The position numbers and the translations under genes are program-made. Shown one piece after another: positions 44,004 to 55,039 of a DNA stretch of 64,000 nt. Source of the stretch: Symbiodinium natans. Lineage: Eukaryota > Sar > Dinophyceae > Suessiales > Symbiodiniaceae. The notes beneath the pieces are model-generated. The model did no database searches, was not told where the DNA came from, and saw nothing but the letters and a program-made list of their open reading frames with translations. The number at the start of each line of letters is the position of its first letter. Position 1 is the stretch's first letter. The DNA is taken from contig CAJNDS010002551.1 of assembly GCA_905221605.1 (NCBI GenBank), positions 248,501 through 312,500 of the forward strand, read 5' to 3'.

Positions 44004-44609
44004 CACGGCCTCTCTACAATGCCTATTCTATTCCATCTTCTTTGCGTTTCGCGTCCTTTTCGCTGTCGACGCGACACCTGCTTCCTATCCTACTACACCA
44101 CACCACGATCACCGCACTGACAACACAACCAACTCTACGTGTCAGTTGATATCTTCGCACTGATTGCTTTCGGGATAATCGGTGTCTAGTTTTTTTCCCG
44201 TCTGCCGAACTGTGCTTAGGTGGAGCAAGGTGTCGAGCGGCGGGCCGTCGCTATTCTCAACGTCGTCTCTCGAATCACCATGTACATTGAAGTTAGGCAA
44301 GACGCACAAATTCCAAACACAAGGACTTTATTTTCTGCAGAACAAACATATTGCAGTGCGAAATCGGCTGTGCTGTTCAGCTTTGAATGTCTTGCAAAGG
44401 TGTATGCTGCTTGTTGGTTGGCGACAGGTGGATGGTGAACCTTTGTCTAACACCATGACGCGCATGAATCAACGGGTCGCCTCAGCCCTCCAACAGCCCT
44501 CCAACAGCACCCTGTCACTGCCGGGGATCAGCGATTGCTGTCAAGGCAATACAATTTTGCGACAACCGTGACGAGAAGTCAATGGCCGAGCTTGGTTTGC
44601 AGCTGGGAT

Positions 44610-44700
44610 GCAGGCCGCTGGAATGGCGGTTCCTTGGGGCTCATGCGCGACCTTGTGCGTGCCCGCGCCTGCCGGGCACAGTACGGCGAGCAGCGAGGTG
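44610..44700 (+). pseudogene. retroelement ORF fragment (C-terminal type)
   Basis: The + strand reads GWNGGSLGLMRDLVRARACR. The same segment occurs at about 46391-46455 as GWNGGSSGLMRDLVRARASR, with high nucleotide identity. It is a short leftover of the C-terminal region of a dinoflagellate reverse-transcriptase ORF. Confidence 0.5.
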
Positions 44701-44714
44701 AGCTCGGTGGTTAG

Positions 44715-45064
44715 CGAATACGACAACACGACCCACTAGAGTTGTGGGCCGGCCCCGTGCAAAATGGGATGATCGACTGTCAAAGTTTGCTACCCAATGC
44801 TTCCCAAACTATGTGAGCTGGGTTGATGCTGCAAGTATGTTGAGCGATGGAAACTCAAGAAAGCTGAGTACACACGATGTAAAATGTTTATTTTTTCAAA
44901 GTGGTGAAAATATAAATAACTGTCGTTCGCGAACGTTTTTACCAACAACCTGTCCCATGTCCCTATTAGAAGAAGTGTTTGATCACGTGTTACGACCTAC
45001 ATGCGAATTTTGCTTGATTCCTAATAAGTTCCAGCAGCGGCTGATAAGTCATGATAAAGCCTGA
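44715..45064 (+). pseudogene. LINE ORF2 C-terminal end
   Basis: The + strand frame includes VGRPRAKWDDRLSKFATQC and SWVDAASMLSDG, then a Cys-containing tail ending in TGA at 45062-45064. The GRPRxxWDD block is typical of the extreme C-terminus of LINE ORF2 proteins. A large part of the element upstream is missing, so it is a 5'-truncated copy. Confidence 0.55.
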
Positions 45065-45229
45065 TGACGTGCTATAAACAAACCGGGGCCTTGGGCCGAG
45101 CGTGGCCGGCTGTGCCACTGCCTGGGCCGAGCGACGGCCCTGCACTGGACCGCGTGCTCGACCTCGCCACCAATGAAGGGCCTAGCCGCCTGCCCCTGCG
45201 GCCCTAAACCGGGACCGCCTGCTGTGGTA

Positions 45230-45305
45230 GTTCGACCAACGTAGCTCTGGCACCGTGTTGCAGTCGGAAAAGGCCAAGGAAAAAAAAAAAAAAAAAAAAA
45301 AACAA
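45230..45305. repeat. retroelement 3'-end-like segment with poly-A
   Basis: The sequence GTTCGACCAACGTAGCTCTG followed by GGAAAAGGCCAA and about 25 A is shared with 39026-39080, where a shorter A-run follows. The poly-A on the + strand suggests the 3' end of a + strand LINE. Confidence 0.6.
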
Positions 45306-45639
45306 CAACAAACAAACCGGTCCACCTCAATACATGCATGCCTGCATGCCACTGCGCCCCCTCCACCGGCCGCGGACGCCGCACCTCCTACTGCCCCTGC
45401 CAGAAACCGCGCAGGCCCGCGCGCAGCTTGCTGCGCCACCAGGCAGGCCTCGCCGAGCAAATGCCGCCTATGCTCATGAGCTCGTTGCCGCTCTTGCAGA
45501 CGAGCCAGCCCGATCAGGAGGATCCTCGACCTCACCCGCGGGTGGCATCGCCGCTTTTTCGTCAGCTCCTCTTGCGCAGGCTCCGCCTCCCCCTGCCCCT
45601 CACGGCTGCCAGATGCCGATGCTAAGCAAGACAAGACCC

Positions 45640-46570
45640 TTTTGGCGACCACCGCGCTGCATCCGTGCTCAGGCGTCCTGCGCGCACGTGCTGGCCCGCT
45701 GCAGCGAGCGGCCGTCCGGGTCTGCAGAGAAGCAGAGGCGACGGTTGCCCTCAACGTCCTCGTCCGAGATCTCAAGCTCGACCCCGTCCGCCCAGACGAC
45801 CGGCGCACAGAGGTGATCGCCAACGGGCTGCGTCTGTGGGGGGGTGCAGGGGGTGCCCAATTCGCGAGCACAGGGCCAGGGGCCAAACTGCTGGCGCAGC
45901 CCTCCGGGCAGCCAGGCGGCCAAGGAGCGCACATACCCGGAGTTCTGCCGCTGCTCCAGCGCCAAGTTCCCAGCCACTTCCCGGGCCTCAGGCATCTTTG
46001 CCTTCACGCTGCGTGGGTCGTCCCTCCGCGGACTTTCGCCGCCAGTCTCCTATCGTTCCGCTCCTCAGCGAGATCAGCGAGGTCCTCGTCGATTCCGCCC
46101 TCCCTCCCCCATTGCCAGCCGCTCCCCGTGATGGCTTTCGAGCCTTGCCTTTGCGCTGCACCGGGACGGCCTTGACCAGCAGGAAAAGGCACGATGGGAA
46201 AATAATCACCAGCACCCCCTCCTGCATCCGCAGACGCCACACTCCCTACTCCCACCTACATGCCACCAGCACCCCCTCCTGCACGCAACCTGCATGCCTG
46301 TGGCCCTAACCAGGATGCAGGCCCACCTACGCTGAGCTCGCTGCCGGGGGGCCCGAAACGCCTCGTCCTCGTCGTGCTGGGCACCGAAGGCGGCGGCTGG
46401 AATGGCGGTTCCTCGGGGCTCATGCGCGACCTAGTGCGTGCCCGTGCCAGCCGGGCACCGCCCGAGCAGCGAAGTCAGGATGGGCGCGCAGATGGTGGAG
46501 CATACTGTCAATCGCGGTGCAACAAGCAGTGGCGGGGACGGCGCTTGGCTCGCCCACCAGCACGGCGGGG
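45640..46570 (+). mobile_element. decayed retrotransposon reverse-transcriptase ORF, + strand
   Basis: The + strand carries EATVALNVLVRDLKLDPVRP, DDRRTEVIANGLRLWGGA, KERTYPEFCRCSSA (in a shifted frame), then KRLVLVVLGTEGGGWNGGSS and GLMRDLVRARASRAPPEQ. These blocks match, in order, the region after the transcriptase core and the C-terminus of the common dinoflagellate retroelement ORF. At least two frame changes and truncated ends show it is dead. The 250-codon minus-strand frame 45182-45934 is its shadow. Confidence 0.6.
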
Positions 46571-47035
46571 GCGCGGAGTCCTGCAGCCGGATGCCGGTCA
46601 GGGCGTAGGAGCCCGTAGTTAGACTGACTCGGGACTCGGGAAAGTCCTTGAGAAAAAAGAACATCGGACTTGCGCATTTTCCGGGGGCCACAAGTTGTTG
46701 TCACGCCTAAGATTTTTCCGTGGCAGAAGCTGCGGGCCATGTGAAGGAAGCACCATGGTCAACACCAACAACGCATGGATGAACCAAGACAGAGAGAATC
46801 ATGAAATCCCGGCACGATTGTCATTGTAAGTTACACAATGAACAACTTACATTGACGGTGTACCTCGCTGCCGATGTCGAGCAATGTTGTCCAACAGACG
46901 CCTGGCCTGGTGGTCCCGATCAGACAATGCACGCTGGCTGGCCTCCCAGTGCAAAGTCGCGTGTTCATGGAATGAACTTCTGGGAAGGTCGTCGATCTTC
47001 GAGGCCGCGCAAGTGCTTTCACACAGGACAAATGC

Positions 47036-50000
47036 ATGAAGCAACGTGGGCGAGTGCGGGCACCAAATTCACGGATCGGAGGCGAAACTTGGGAAGCTAC
47101 CTTGGCACTGTGTTGTGTTCGCCCACCGACCTCGGCAACTCAGTTGGCCCATTGTGCATGGACGTTGGCAAAGTGGCAGAGACATGGCCGCAACGCCAAC
47201 ATTGAATGTGTGCAACGCCTATTTCGTGAATGTTGGAATCGCCAGTTCCACGCGCAGTTTACACATCATGAATTGCAGTGTACATTGTGGGCGGTTGGGA
47301 TGTTACCACATCCAGACAAAAGTGTTCTGAACCTTTTGGTGCGTGAAAGCTTCCAACGCTTGTTGCCGGATGGGTGCAAGTCGCCAGCTGTACTTCCTTT
47401 TTCGGTTGGCAACATGTTCTGGGTGATGGCCAAGTCAGACGCTTTTGAAGAACATGTAGCTGCACACATGCTGCAGCAGGCGAGGCGACTTTTGCCAGTT
47501 CTCAGTCCAAGAGACTTAGCGGGCATTTCTTGGGCGTGCGCTTTCACCCTATATGATGATTCGCCGATTCTTGCTGCAATATCAAAGACATGTGATGCGT
47601 GCAAGTTCTTTGGGTTTTCAAGCCAGCAGCTGGCAAATTTGGCTTGGGCATTTGCACGTGTCCTGGGGCAGAGCCATGATCGATCCGGCATATCTCCTGA
47701 GTTTTGGGCGGCCATTGTTACGAACATCGGGGAGTTCAAGCCACAGGAATTCAGCATCACTCTGTGGGCGGTTGCCAAGTTGAGGTTGCCTGGAAACGCA
47801 TCCATGCACGACTTGAATTTGGTGGAGCAGGTCGGCACAGAGATGATGCAGCAAAACAAGTTTGGGCCACAAGAGTTATCCAATTTGGCCTGTGGTGTGG
47901 CACGTTTGTTTGTGTCCCACACAAAACCAGTTGACCGATCACTATCTTTATTGACGTCGATCGCCACATCACGGATGTCCGAGCTGAAATCCCAGCACGT
48001 TGCCAACATTATGTGGTCGTTGGGACACACGCGTTGCTTGCAAGAAGGTTTTGTACATGCCACAATGGAAATACTTGAGTTCCAGCTTGCGTCGTATGCC
48101 ACGCTTGAGCTGGTGGGTCTGATGTGGTCTTTTGCACGGCTATCGACCCATGTGGCAGTCCAGCTGCGCAACAGAGATGGTTTCGGTTCAGGGCATGTGC
48201 GTTCAATAAGAATATGCCAGGGCCAGCTATCGCATGTGCCAATCAAAGTTAGGGGGTTGCGGGTCCGAGGCTTCAGGTCTTGTGTGCAGCTCAGTACACC
48301 GGGGGGGGGGGGGGGTAGGAGTCGCTCTCCGCCCAGCCTGTTCTGGACAGTGGGGCTTGTTGTAAAATTGTTGTTGGGTTTTTTTTTTGTCTGGGTATGT
48401 CTTGGTCGTCCCCACAAGGCATCCTTCCTTGGGTCTGTACCAAAGGCAGGGGCTCCCTCCCCAGCTTTCTCAGTTTCAGAAAGTGGGGTGGTTCACTCTT
48501 CAACCACTAGCTGCAGCATTTCCTAAGATTGAGCCCGGCCTGGCACATTGAGAGAGTGGCCCTGTGAGAGTGGTCCCACCTCCCAGATATGCATCGTTCT
48601 ACTGAAACTTGGCGAGAGCAACTCCCTGTGGGGCAAAACGTTTCCTACGCACTTGCACACGCTTCAAAGCTACGGAAAACTGCAGAAAGCTGAGCGACTC
48701 CAGACTATGCAAACAAAACTGCAAAAAACCTCACCGTGTCGCACCCTCACAGGATGAAACACAAGTCGTGAACTTCTACATCAAGCAAAAGACATGTGTC
48801 AACAACACTGCGCCAGAACAAAAGTTTCTCGAGCCAGGACTTGAACTTTCGACACCCTACTGGTGTCCCGAACTCCGTTTCGGAGACCCACTGATTTGTA
48901 TGTCAACAGCATGAACAGAATTTGTTCCGGCAATCAAATTGAGCATTGTAAGGCGGATATCCTGCTGGAGAACGTCTCCGGGAGGCTGTTGTCTTTATCC
49001 CCTATGTTGACTGGTCAAGGTGTTGCGAATTTGCTATGGGCATTCTCTATCTTGATGCTTGCTTGCATTAGACCGCAGACTGCGACCGCGCGATTGTGCT
49101 TTCCATAGACAGCTGTTGTGGAATCCTGTTTGCATGCTTCCATGGACTCGATCAAGGTCGTGCACCAGCACGGCACGTGAATGGTCCGAATTTTGTGATT
49201 CAGCTCGCCCGCTGATTCACTGCAACGCCCAAGAGCTGTCCAACATTGCCTGGGCGCTGGTGAAGCTTGCGATTTGGAAGAATATTCCCATGAAGCTGAT
49301 TGCCACATCTTTCATCAAGAACTCCGAAAGCTTTAGCTCGCAGAACATTGCTAATTTGGCGTGGGCATTTGCGCAAATCCGTGAGCATGAAACTGGCAGC
49401 CTGGCATCTTTCTGGGCCACCGTCGTACGTGCCACATGCTATCGAATTTCCGAGTTCCAGCTGCAAGAGCTAGCAAATCTGTGCTGGTCGTTTGCTTCCG
49501 TCAAAAACACCAGCGCTTTGAAGTTAATTGCGGATGAGCACCTTGCAAGGATTCCTGCCTCAACTTACACAGGGGCGGATCCACGAAGTTTGTTGGCTAT
49601 GGTTTGGGCGTTGTCGTTCGCGGGTATGAAGCACAAGCTTGTGTTTCAGACAGTACGACGCCAACTCCGGAGGTATGGCAGGGATCTGGACCGGCAAAAC
49701 GAACAACTGCGTGCGGTATGTGCGGTATGTCCCCTTCCTGCCAACGGTGGGCATGGCGGGTTCGGTGGGGAACCGGGAATAGTGTTGGAGTTGGCAGACG
49801 TCGTTGTCTTGACAAAGCCACCTGGCTGGGAGGTTGAACGCGAGCTTCCTTCATCGACGAATGGAGGTTGGAATGGCAAAGACAACGTACATGTCCTAGA
49901 GCATTTGTTTCAACTTCAGACCTTCCTAATGTTTACAGCAAGGGCTGCTCCCATCTGGTTCGACAAGCCGCATCATTTCGGATTCCTGCATCGTTTGGAT

Positions 50001-50670
50001 ATCCCGGGCTCCGGCCTAATTCTTGCCGCAAGAAGTTTCGAGGCATACTACGAGCTTTTGTACCAGCTGAATGGAAACATGATCGTCAGAGACTATGTGG
50101 TTTTATGCCATGGATGGCTATCTCAAAAGAAGACCACGATCACTGCACCCATTCACTGGACCCCCGGAAACCCAGCACCTAGCCAAGTTCGTTCTGGAGG
50201 CAAGCCGTCCGTCAGTTGCATGACCGTTGTGGCTCGCTTTCGCCAAGAAGGTGAGTGCTTCAGCTTGCTTGCGGTGCGCATAGGCACTGGCAGGACGCAT
50301 CAAATTCGTGTTGCTTGACTGTAAACGCAGCCGTTCACGTTTGATTTGACGCTTGAAGGGCTGCGTTTTGTTGCACGACTTAATTATGTGCAAGTGTCGC
50401 ATTTTCAGGGATGTGCAGATATGCCAAGGCTCATGCGGCCCACATTGGCCATCCAGTTGTCAGTGATGGCAAATATACCAGCGATCGAACATTTCACAAA
50501 GATCTGAAATGGTGCCCCCGCAATTTCTTGCATCGCTACAGGCTCGCCTTTCAAGGACAAAGGTCACGACGGATTCAGGTCACGCAGCCGCTGCCAAACG
50601 ACTTACGTGCGGCGCTTGCAGAGTTGCAGCCGGTCGACATGCAATCCAACAGCGTGCTGCGCTCTATTAC
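47036..50670 (+). CDS. helical-repeat protein fused to an RluA-type pseudouridine synthase
   Basis: The N-terminal exon (47036 to about 48150) starts with ATG and holds repeats around LAHCAWTLAKW, LQCTLWAVGML, LANLAWAFARV, FSITLWAVAKL, VANIMWSLGHT and LVGLMWSFARL, typical of heptatrico/FAST-like organelle RNA-binding repeats. More follow at about 48930-49060 (VANLLWAFSIL) and from about 49220 (LSNIAWALVKL, IANLAWAFAQI, LANLCWSFASV). From about 49780 an RluA domain begins: VVLTKPPGWEVE, the catalytic HRLDIPGSGL with its Asp (about 49990), then VRIGTGRTHQIRV. A GC-AG intron (50313-50428) separates this from AHAAHIGHPVVSDGKY and NFLHRYRLAF. RluA enzymes convert uridine to pseudouridine in RNA. 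A poly-G run lies in the first long intron. Confidence 0.8.
48301..48315. repeat. poly-G run in an intron
   Basis: Fifteen G residues lie in the non-coding part after the first repeat exon of the pseudouridine synthase fusion. The open frame crossing it is not coding here. Confidence 0.85.
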
Positions 50671-51333
50671 CTCAGACGGTTGCCTGACAAGGTGGCTTTC
50701 TTGTTGTCGCTGAGGCTTTCTAAGTGGAGAAAACCTGCTAGCGTACAGTGGCACGTTCATGCCAAAACCTGTTTGGAAAATTGTTATGGGGTGGACATGG
50801 ATGGACAAGAGGGCCTGATATATAACCTAGTCCCAAGGAAAAGAAATTCGCCGTACGCAGTTGTCCAGCATGTAGCATTAGTAGCGCGTGTCATTGCATG
50901 GTGGGGCTCCAGGGCAGTCCATCCTACCTTTGCTCCATGCTACCAGTATCAGGTGGCAAGACGATGGATGACACCTGTAACCTGCCAGAGTTTTCGTGAA
51001 GAATCGTACTTGGCATTGCCCATGGCGTTTTCAGCGCTGGAAGCGCATACGCAACTTGCCGCCATTCCCCAGCAGTGGGAAGCGTTGCTTGGGATGAAGA
51101 TGGGAAGGTTCGGCAACTTACATTTGTTGACTGCGGACAGGCTCGCCGAGCGGCAGGATGAGCATAGTGTTGTGAACAGGTTCCCTTTGACGCAGCAGGT
51201 GCATGTTACCAAGTTGCCAGGTTGCATGGGCTCGACAAAAACAACGGCGAAGTACCGTGTTGATGTAAAGCGGCTGCGGCCCTCAACGGTCACCCTAGAA
51301 TTGCGTGCAGGTTGCTTCCAGGTGAAAGAATGA
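50665..51333 (+). CDS. ORF overlapping the end of the pseudouridine synthase, uncertain
   Basis: An open frame of 274 codons (50509-51333) runs in a different phase from the RluA end. Its first 50 codons lie over RluA coding sequence and look like a shadow. From about 50665 its composition becomes protein-like: YLRRLPDKVAFLLSLRL, GLIYNLVPRKRNSPYAVVQ, FREESYLALPMAFSALEAH and FPLTQQVHVTKLPGCMGS. The RluA frame closes at 50713. Either a frameshift or unseen intron extends the enzyme with this part, or it is a chance frame in the 3' UTR. No domain is recognised. Confidence 0.35.
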   Translation, partial: YYLRRLPDKVAFLLSLRLSKWRKPASVQWHVHAKTCLENCYGVDMDGQEGLIYNLVPRKRNSPYAVVQHVALVARVIAWWGSRAVHPTFAPCYQYQVARRWMTPVTCQSFREESYLALPMAFSALEAHTQLAAIPQQWEALLGMKMGRFGNLHLLTADRLAERQDEHSVVNRFPLTQQVHVTKLPGCMGSTKTTAKYRVDVKRLRPSTVTLELRAGCFQVKE

Positions 51334-51475
51334 ATGTTTGCGCAGGCGGCTGTTATTCATTTACACATTGCAAGCTGGAAGCCAAGTGCAACCAGCAACA
51401 GCCTGAGTTGAAGCTGCTTAGTCTTTCTCGGGATTCATTGCTCGAAAGCTGGCATGGTGCAAGTCCAAGATCGTA

Positions 51476-54400
51476 ATGAGTCCGCATGATGCCGCCCGCG
51501 CTGCCTCAAGTGTAATCGACTACTCCTTGATGACGCGACTGCGACTTCTTTACGCGAGGGCATCGCCCAAGTCAAGGTGTTCTTTGTCGCCGCTTGCTGT
51601 TTCATTTTCCTCTACTTCAGCAGCTCGTCCTTCTCACAGGTTCCATGGGCACTGCGATGATCCACCAGCACTTGTGATACCGTTGCGTGCATCTGGTCGT
51701 GTAGGCTGGGCGAGTACATGCGCTGACTTGCATGCCTTGATGGTGCAAGGCTTACCTCTGGACGCGGAGTCTTTCCGGATGTGCATGAGCACCTGCATGA
51801 AAGGTAGTCGGTGGGATCTGGCTTTGGAAGTTTTCTGGCTCATGCAAGCTAGCCATGTCCAGATCAACATATTTGCATTGAACATTGCACTCAATGCTTG
51901 CGCGAGATCCCAGCAGTGGGAGGATTCATTGGAGCTCTTCGGCCTGAGCCACTGGTACCGCATCAACGCAACATCCACGACCTTCAACACGCTCATCAAT
52001 GCATGTGGTCGTGGACATTCTTGGCAGATGGCGCTGGAAGTTTTGGAGCTAATCTGATTTAGAAGTGCTTTAAGATGTTCTTCATGTTGCCTCTAGTCTG
52101 GAAGACAACACAGGCAGTTCATACACATGCAAGGGTGCATATCTACATAGGTCAAAAAGAGAAATACATAAGTAAACATATGTGTATATATATATACACG
52201 GATATACGTTTGCGCACCGGCGCCCCCCCCTTCCCTTGCCACTCCCTCGTCTCATGACCTCATATTATTCCATGAACTTGGGTTCTTGCTTTTCGGCGTA
52301 AGGATGTCTGTGCCCAGAGGCCGCCGAAGCTAACGTTCGGGTCCTGAGCCCATTGTCCTGACAAGCGCCTGTGTTTGTCTTTCCCGCCCCTTCCCGGCTC
52401 GAGGCACTGGTTTCCTGACTTACATCTCCGCGTTCTCGCGACTCACTCCTTCCTTTTTCTCGCCTCGCGATAATTCTTCCCCGACTCGCACCCTGATTTC
52501 AAAGCGACATTGAGATCCTTTTGATTCTTCGTATGAAGTAAAGAGTTCTTACTTGTCTTGAACGTAAAGTCATATTTCCAGACTTCGCCTTACATCTACT
52601 GAGGCTCGCACGTGTTATCTAAAGTTCTTTCATCCCCACTCCACCCTTGCTTTCCCCTCGTATCCCCAGACCTTGCTTCAAAACCTCGTTGGCATGTCGG
52701 GGTGCTAGCATGCCTACGAGCAATTCAAGACCAAAAACGTTGGGACCTTTGACCATTCATGCTCTTGGGCTCGTGGTAGGGCTGGAAGCGATGAGAAGCC
52801 TCAACTTGAAGAGTTTTGCCTTTGTGGGAGGGGGGGGGGGGGGGTTCTGCAGGGGTTCTGCATCGCTGGAAATACTCGTGCAGTGAGGTCCCAATCCTGT
52901 CAAGACATTGGAATCTCTCATGGTTTGGGGCTGGGGTGGCGCGTGCTGAAATCCCCTTGATACGGTCTTGGCTCTACTTGCTGCTAGCAAGGCAGAATCC
53001 GGACATTAGGAGCAATGCGCGAGACGTGCTCCAAGACTCGGTCTCCAAAGACGATGCTCCTCCAGTCTTGACCGTTCTTGCTGCTTTGTTCACTGGACAG
53101 AAACAGGAGGCCGGGGCTCTGCACGAAGACCTCCATGTGAAAGCATAGTTAGCTGATTGGTCAGAAGGGTAAACAAATCCATGATCTGTTGTGGCCCCAA
53201 CACCTAATGCACCTCTCGCTGCTTCCAGTAGCTTGCACCAGTTGGGCTCCTTGGCTGTGCGCAGTTCAGCCATCCTTCTTTTCTTTCATCGGTTCCTGGT
53301 CCTTCTTCTGCTGTTGTTGATATTTTCATAGTTCGCCTCCAACTACTTTCGCGCAGTTGTCCGGTGGACTTTTGGGTGTCCCTTGCTGTCCGGCTGCCAG
53401 AGAACGAAATGGCGGAAGTGCATGAACATGAGTTGTTTCATTGCGAGCCGTGCTTAAAACCGATGGTATCTTGATGGTATCTTCTCCTGGTTTACGTTTT
53501 GTTTTGCATTTTTTTGCCTACTGAGTCTCGTAGCGGTAGGCTCGGCCCGAGTTCATCGGACTCTTGCTGACTGCGCAAAAGCCAGATCAATTGCACGCGG
53601 TACTTAGGCAGGAGCAAGAAAGCCAATGCAACAGTGCCCCAGTTCAAAGCACCCACTTCCCCACCCACGCTTGTTTCAAGGATCAGATGCCACAATCGAA
53701 AATCTCACCGGATTCATTCAGCTTTAACACGGCCATCAGCGCATGTGAGAAAGTTGGTGAAGTGTTTCGTGCTCGCCGACTTCTTGTGCAGATGCAAAAG
53801 CACATGTGTCAGAAGGAAGTCCTGGCATACAATTCAATCATCAGCGCTGCCCAGAAGGGCAGGCAGTGGGAACTGGCACTTGAAACGCTTGCAGACATGC
53901 ACTCCTCTCTTGTAGCCGCCGATGAGATCAGCTACAGCGGTGCCATAGCCGCTTGCCACCATTGTGCGAGATGGGAACAAGCCCTGGATTTGTTTGGGGC
54001 CATGAAGTTAGCGGGACTCACACAAGGTCCTGCCGCTTGCAATGCAACAATCATTGCGTTACAGGCGGGCAGTCAATGGCGAGCCGCGCTGCATTGTGTC
54101 AAAGTTGCTCCTGTGGCAGATTTGACGGTAGTTCGCCCTACGTTAGATGCAAGCGGACGTTCCGGCTTGGCACATCTCTTGGAGTATACAGCACGAGAGC
54201 TCACGAAACAGCTGTCATTTGAGCTCAACTTGCGAAGTGTTGGTCTTCAGAGAGGTGTCCGAAGGCCACCACTTTTGCAGCAGGGTCGTTTGCAGCAGGG
54301 TGGCCTGCCTCCGGGTGCTGACGTGTATGTCGCCGGAGCCAGCCTGGAGCTGGTAGCGGCCGCGGCCGAAACTTTGGACAGCCACTTCAGCCACTCAATC

Positions 54401-54955
54401 AGCGAAGGGCTAAGCCGATCCTTACATCGAGGAGTAGTGACCCCGGTTCGTATGGTGCTCTTGGGCATCCGGGGCATCTGTTGTAGTGAGCAAACTGTCA
54501 ACGTAAGGACGTCCGAGGGCAAACCGCTGAGGAATGAAGTTCTGCGGAAATGTGCATCTTTGGGGGCATCCTTCCTCAAGGCCCTGTTGTGCAACATGCT
54601 GCAAGCCCCGACTGACATAGGTGAGCCATTGAGGGCTCATTTTCTTTCTCATATGTGCGCACAAGAGTGTCAGTCGGACTCTGATGGCGCAGAGCTCCGG
54701 ACTAAATCTGGACATTCACCGGATCCGCGCGGTGATCGCGGTGATCGTGCATGGTTCAGACCAGTGAAACCAGTTCCCGCTGCCGCACACTTGATCACTG
54801 TTGCCCTGGTCCATCTGCAGACCAGGAGAAGTCGGATGATCACCTCCGATCTGATTCTGTGTAGTGGTCTCTCTAGAAGAACCGCGCCCCGAGAAGACCT
54901 GCAACAAAGCTGGTATTCGCAGTTGTTGCTGAAGAATGCTGAAGGCTAAAGCCTT
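51476..54955 (+). CDS. pentatricopeptide-repeat (PPR) protein, probably organellar
   Basis: Exon 1 (51476-52045) begins with ATG and a long Ser/Arg-rich segment poor in acidic residues, including SSTSAARPSHRF, as in transit peptides. PPR units follow: SFRMCMSTCMKGSRWDLALE, FALNIALNACARSQQWEDSL and TFNTLINACGRGHSWQMALE. Exon 2 starts at 53681 with DQMPQSKISPDSFSFNTAIS and carries at least three more units (YNSIISAAQKGRQWELALE, YSGAIAACHHCARWEQALD, CNATIIALQAGSQWRAAL). It then has a non-PPR C-terminal part to the GTGAGC donor at 54621. The 1,635-nt intron 52046-53680 joins the PPR phase exactly only as GA-AG. PPR proteins bind organelle RNA. The final exon (after 54665, stop at 54947-54949 in one frame) is uncertain. 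Confidence 0.8.
52060..53560. other. long intron of the PPR gene
   Basis: The stretch carries a short (TA)n run near 52186, an imperfect G-run at about 52829-52843 and low-complexity C/T-rich stretches. Open frames at 52647-52886 and 52816-53148 show no domain. Nothing suggests a nested gene. Confidence 0.5.
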
Positions 54956-55023
54956 GTCGCCAGGATTGTTCATATCTGTCTCAACCAAGCTACGCCAGAC
55001 CCATTGAATGTGTCATTTGCACG

Positions 55024-55039
55024 GCACTCTTGGCTCAAG
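55024..55039 (+). other. possible relict spliced-leader sequence
   Basis: GCACTCTTGGCTCAAG matches the 3' end of the dinoflagellate spliced leader (GCCATTTTGGCTCAAG) at 13 of 16 positions, including the last ten. It lies about 250 nt upstream of the EF-hand start codon. Such relics arise when trans-spliced mRNAs are copied back into the genome. One short match in 64 kb could be chance. Confidence 0.25.

Noticed and set aside
43962-44180. Possible CRISPR-like spacing in the short repeats
   Set aside because: Repeats are contiguous satellites without unique spacers, and the organism is eukaryotic.
45182-45934. 250-codon minus-strand open frame
   Set aside because: It is opposite a reverse-transcriptase fragment read on +, crosses a poly-T/poly-A run and has no domain.
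47266-48417. 383-codon minus-strand open frame
   Set aside because: It lies opposite the helical-repeat exon, which has clear repeated LANLAWAFA motifs; the minus frame shows none and is a shadow.
48826-48895. tRNA-like segment on the minus strand (GTTCAAGTCC next to a short stem)
   Set aside because: The T-loop-like word is present, but acceptor, D and anticodon stems do not pair.
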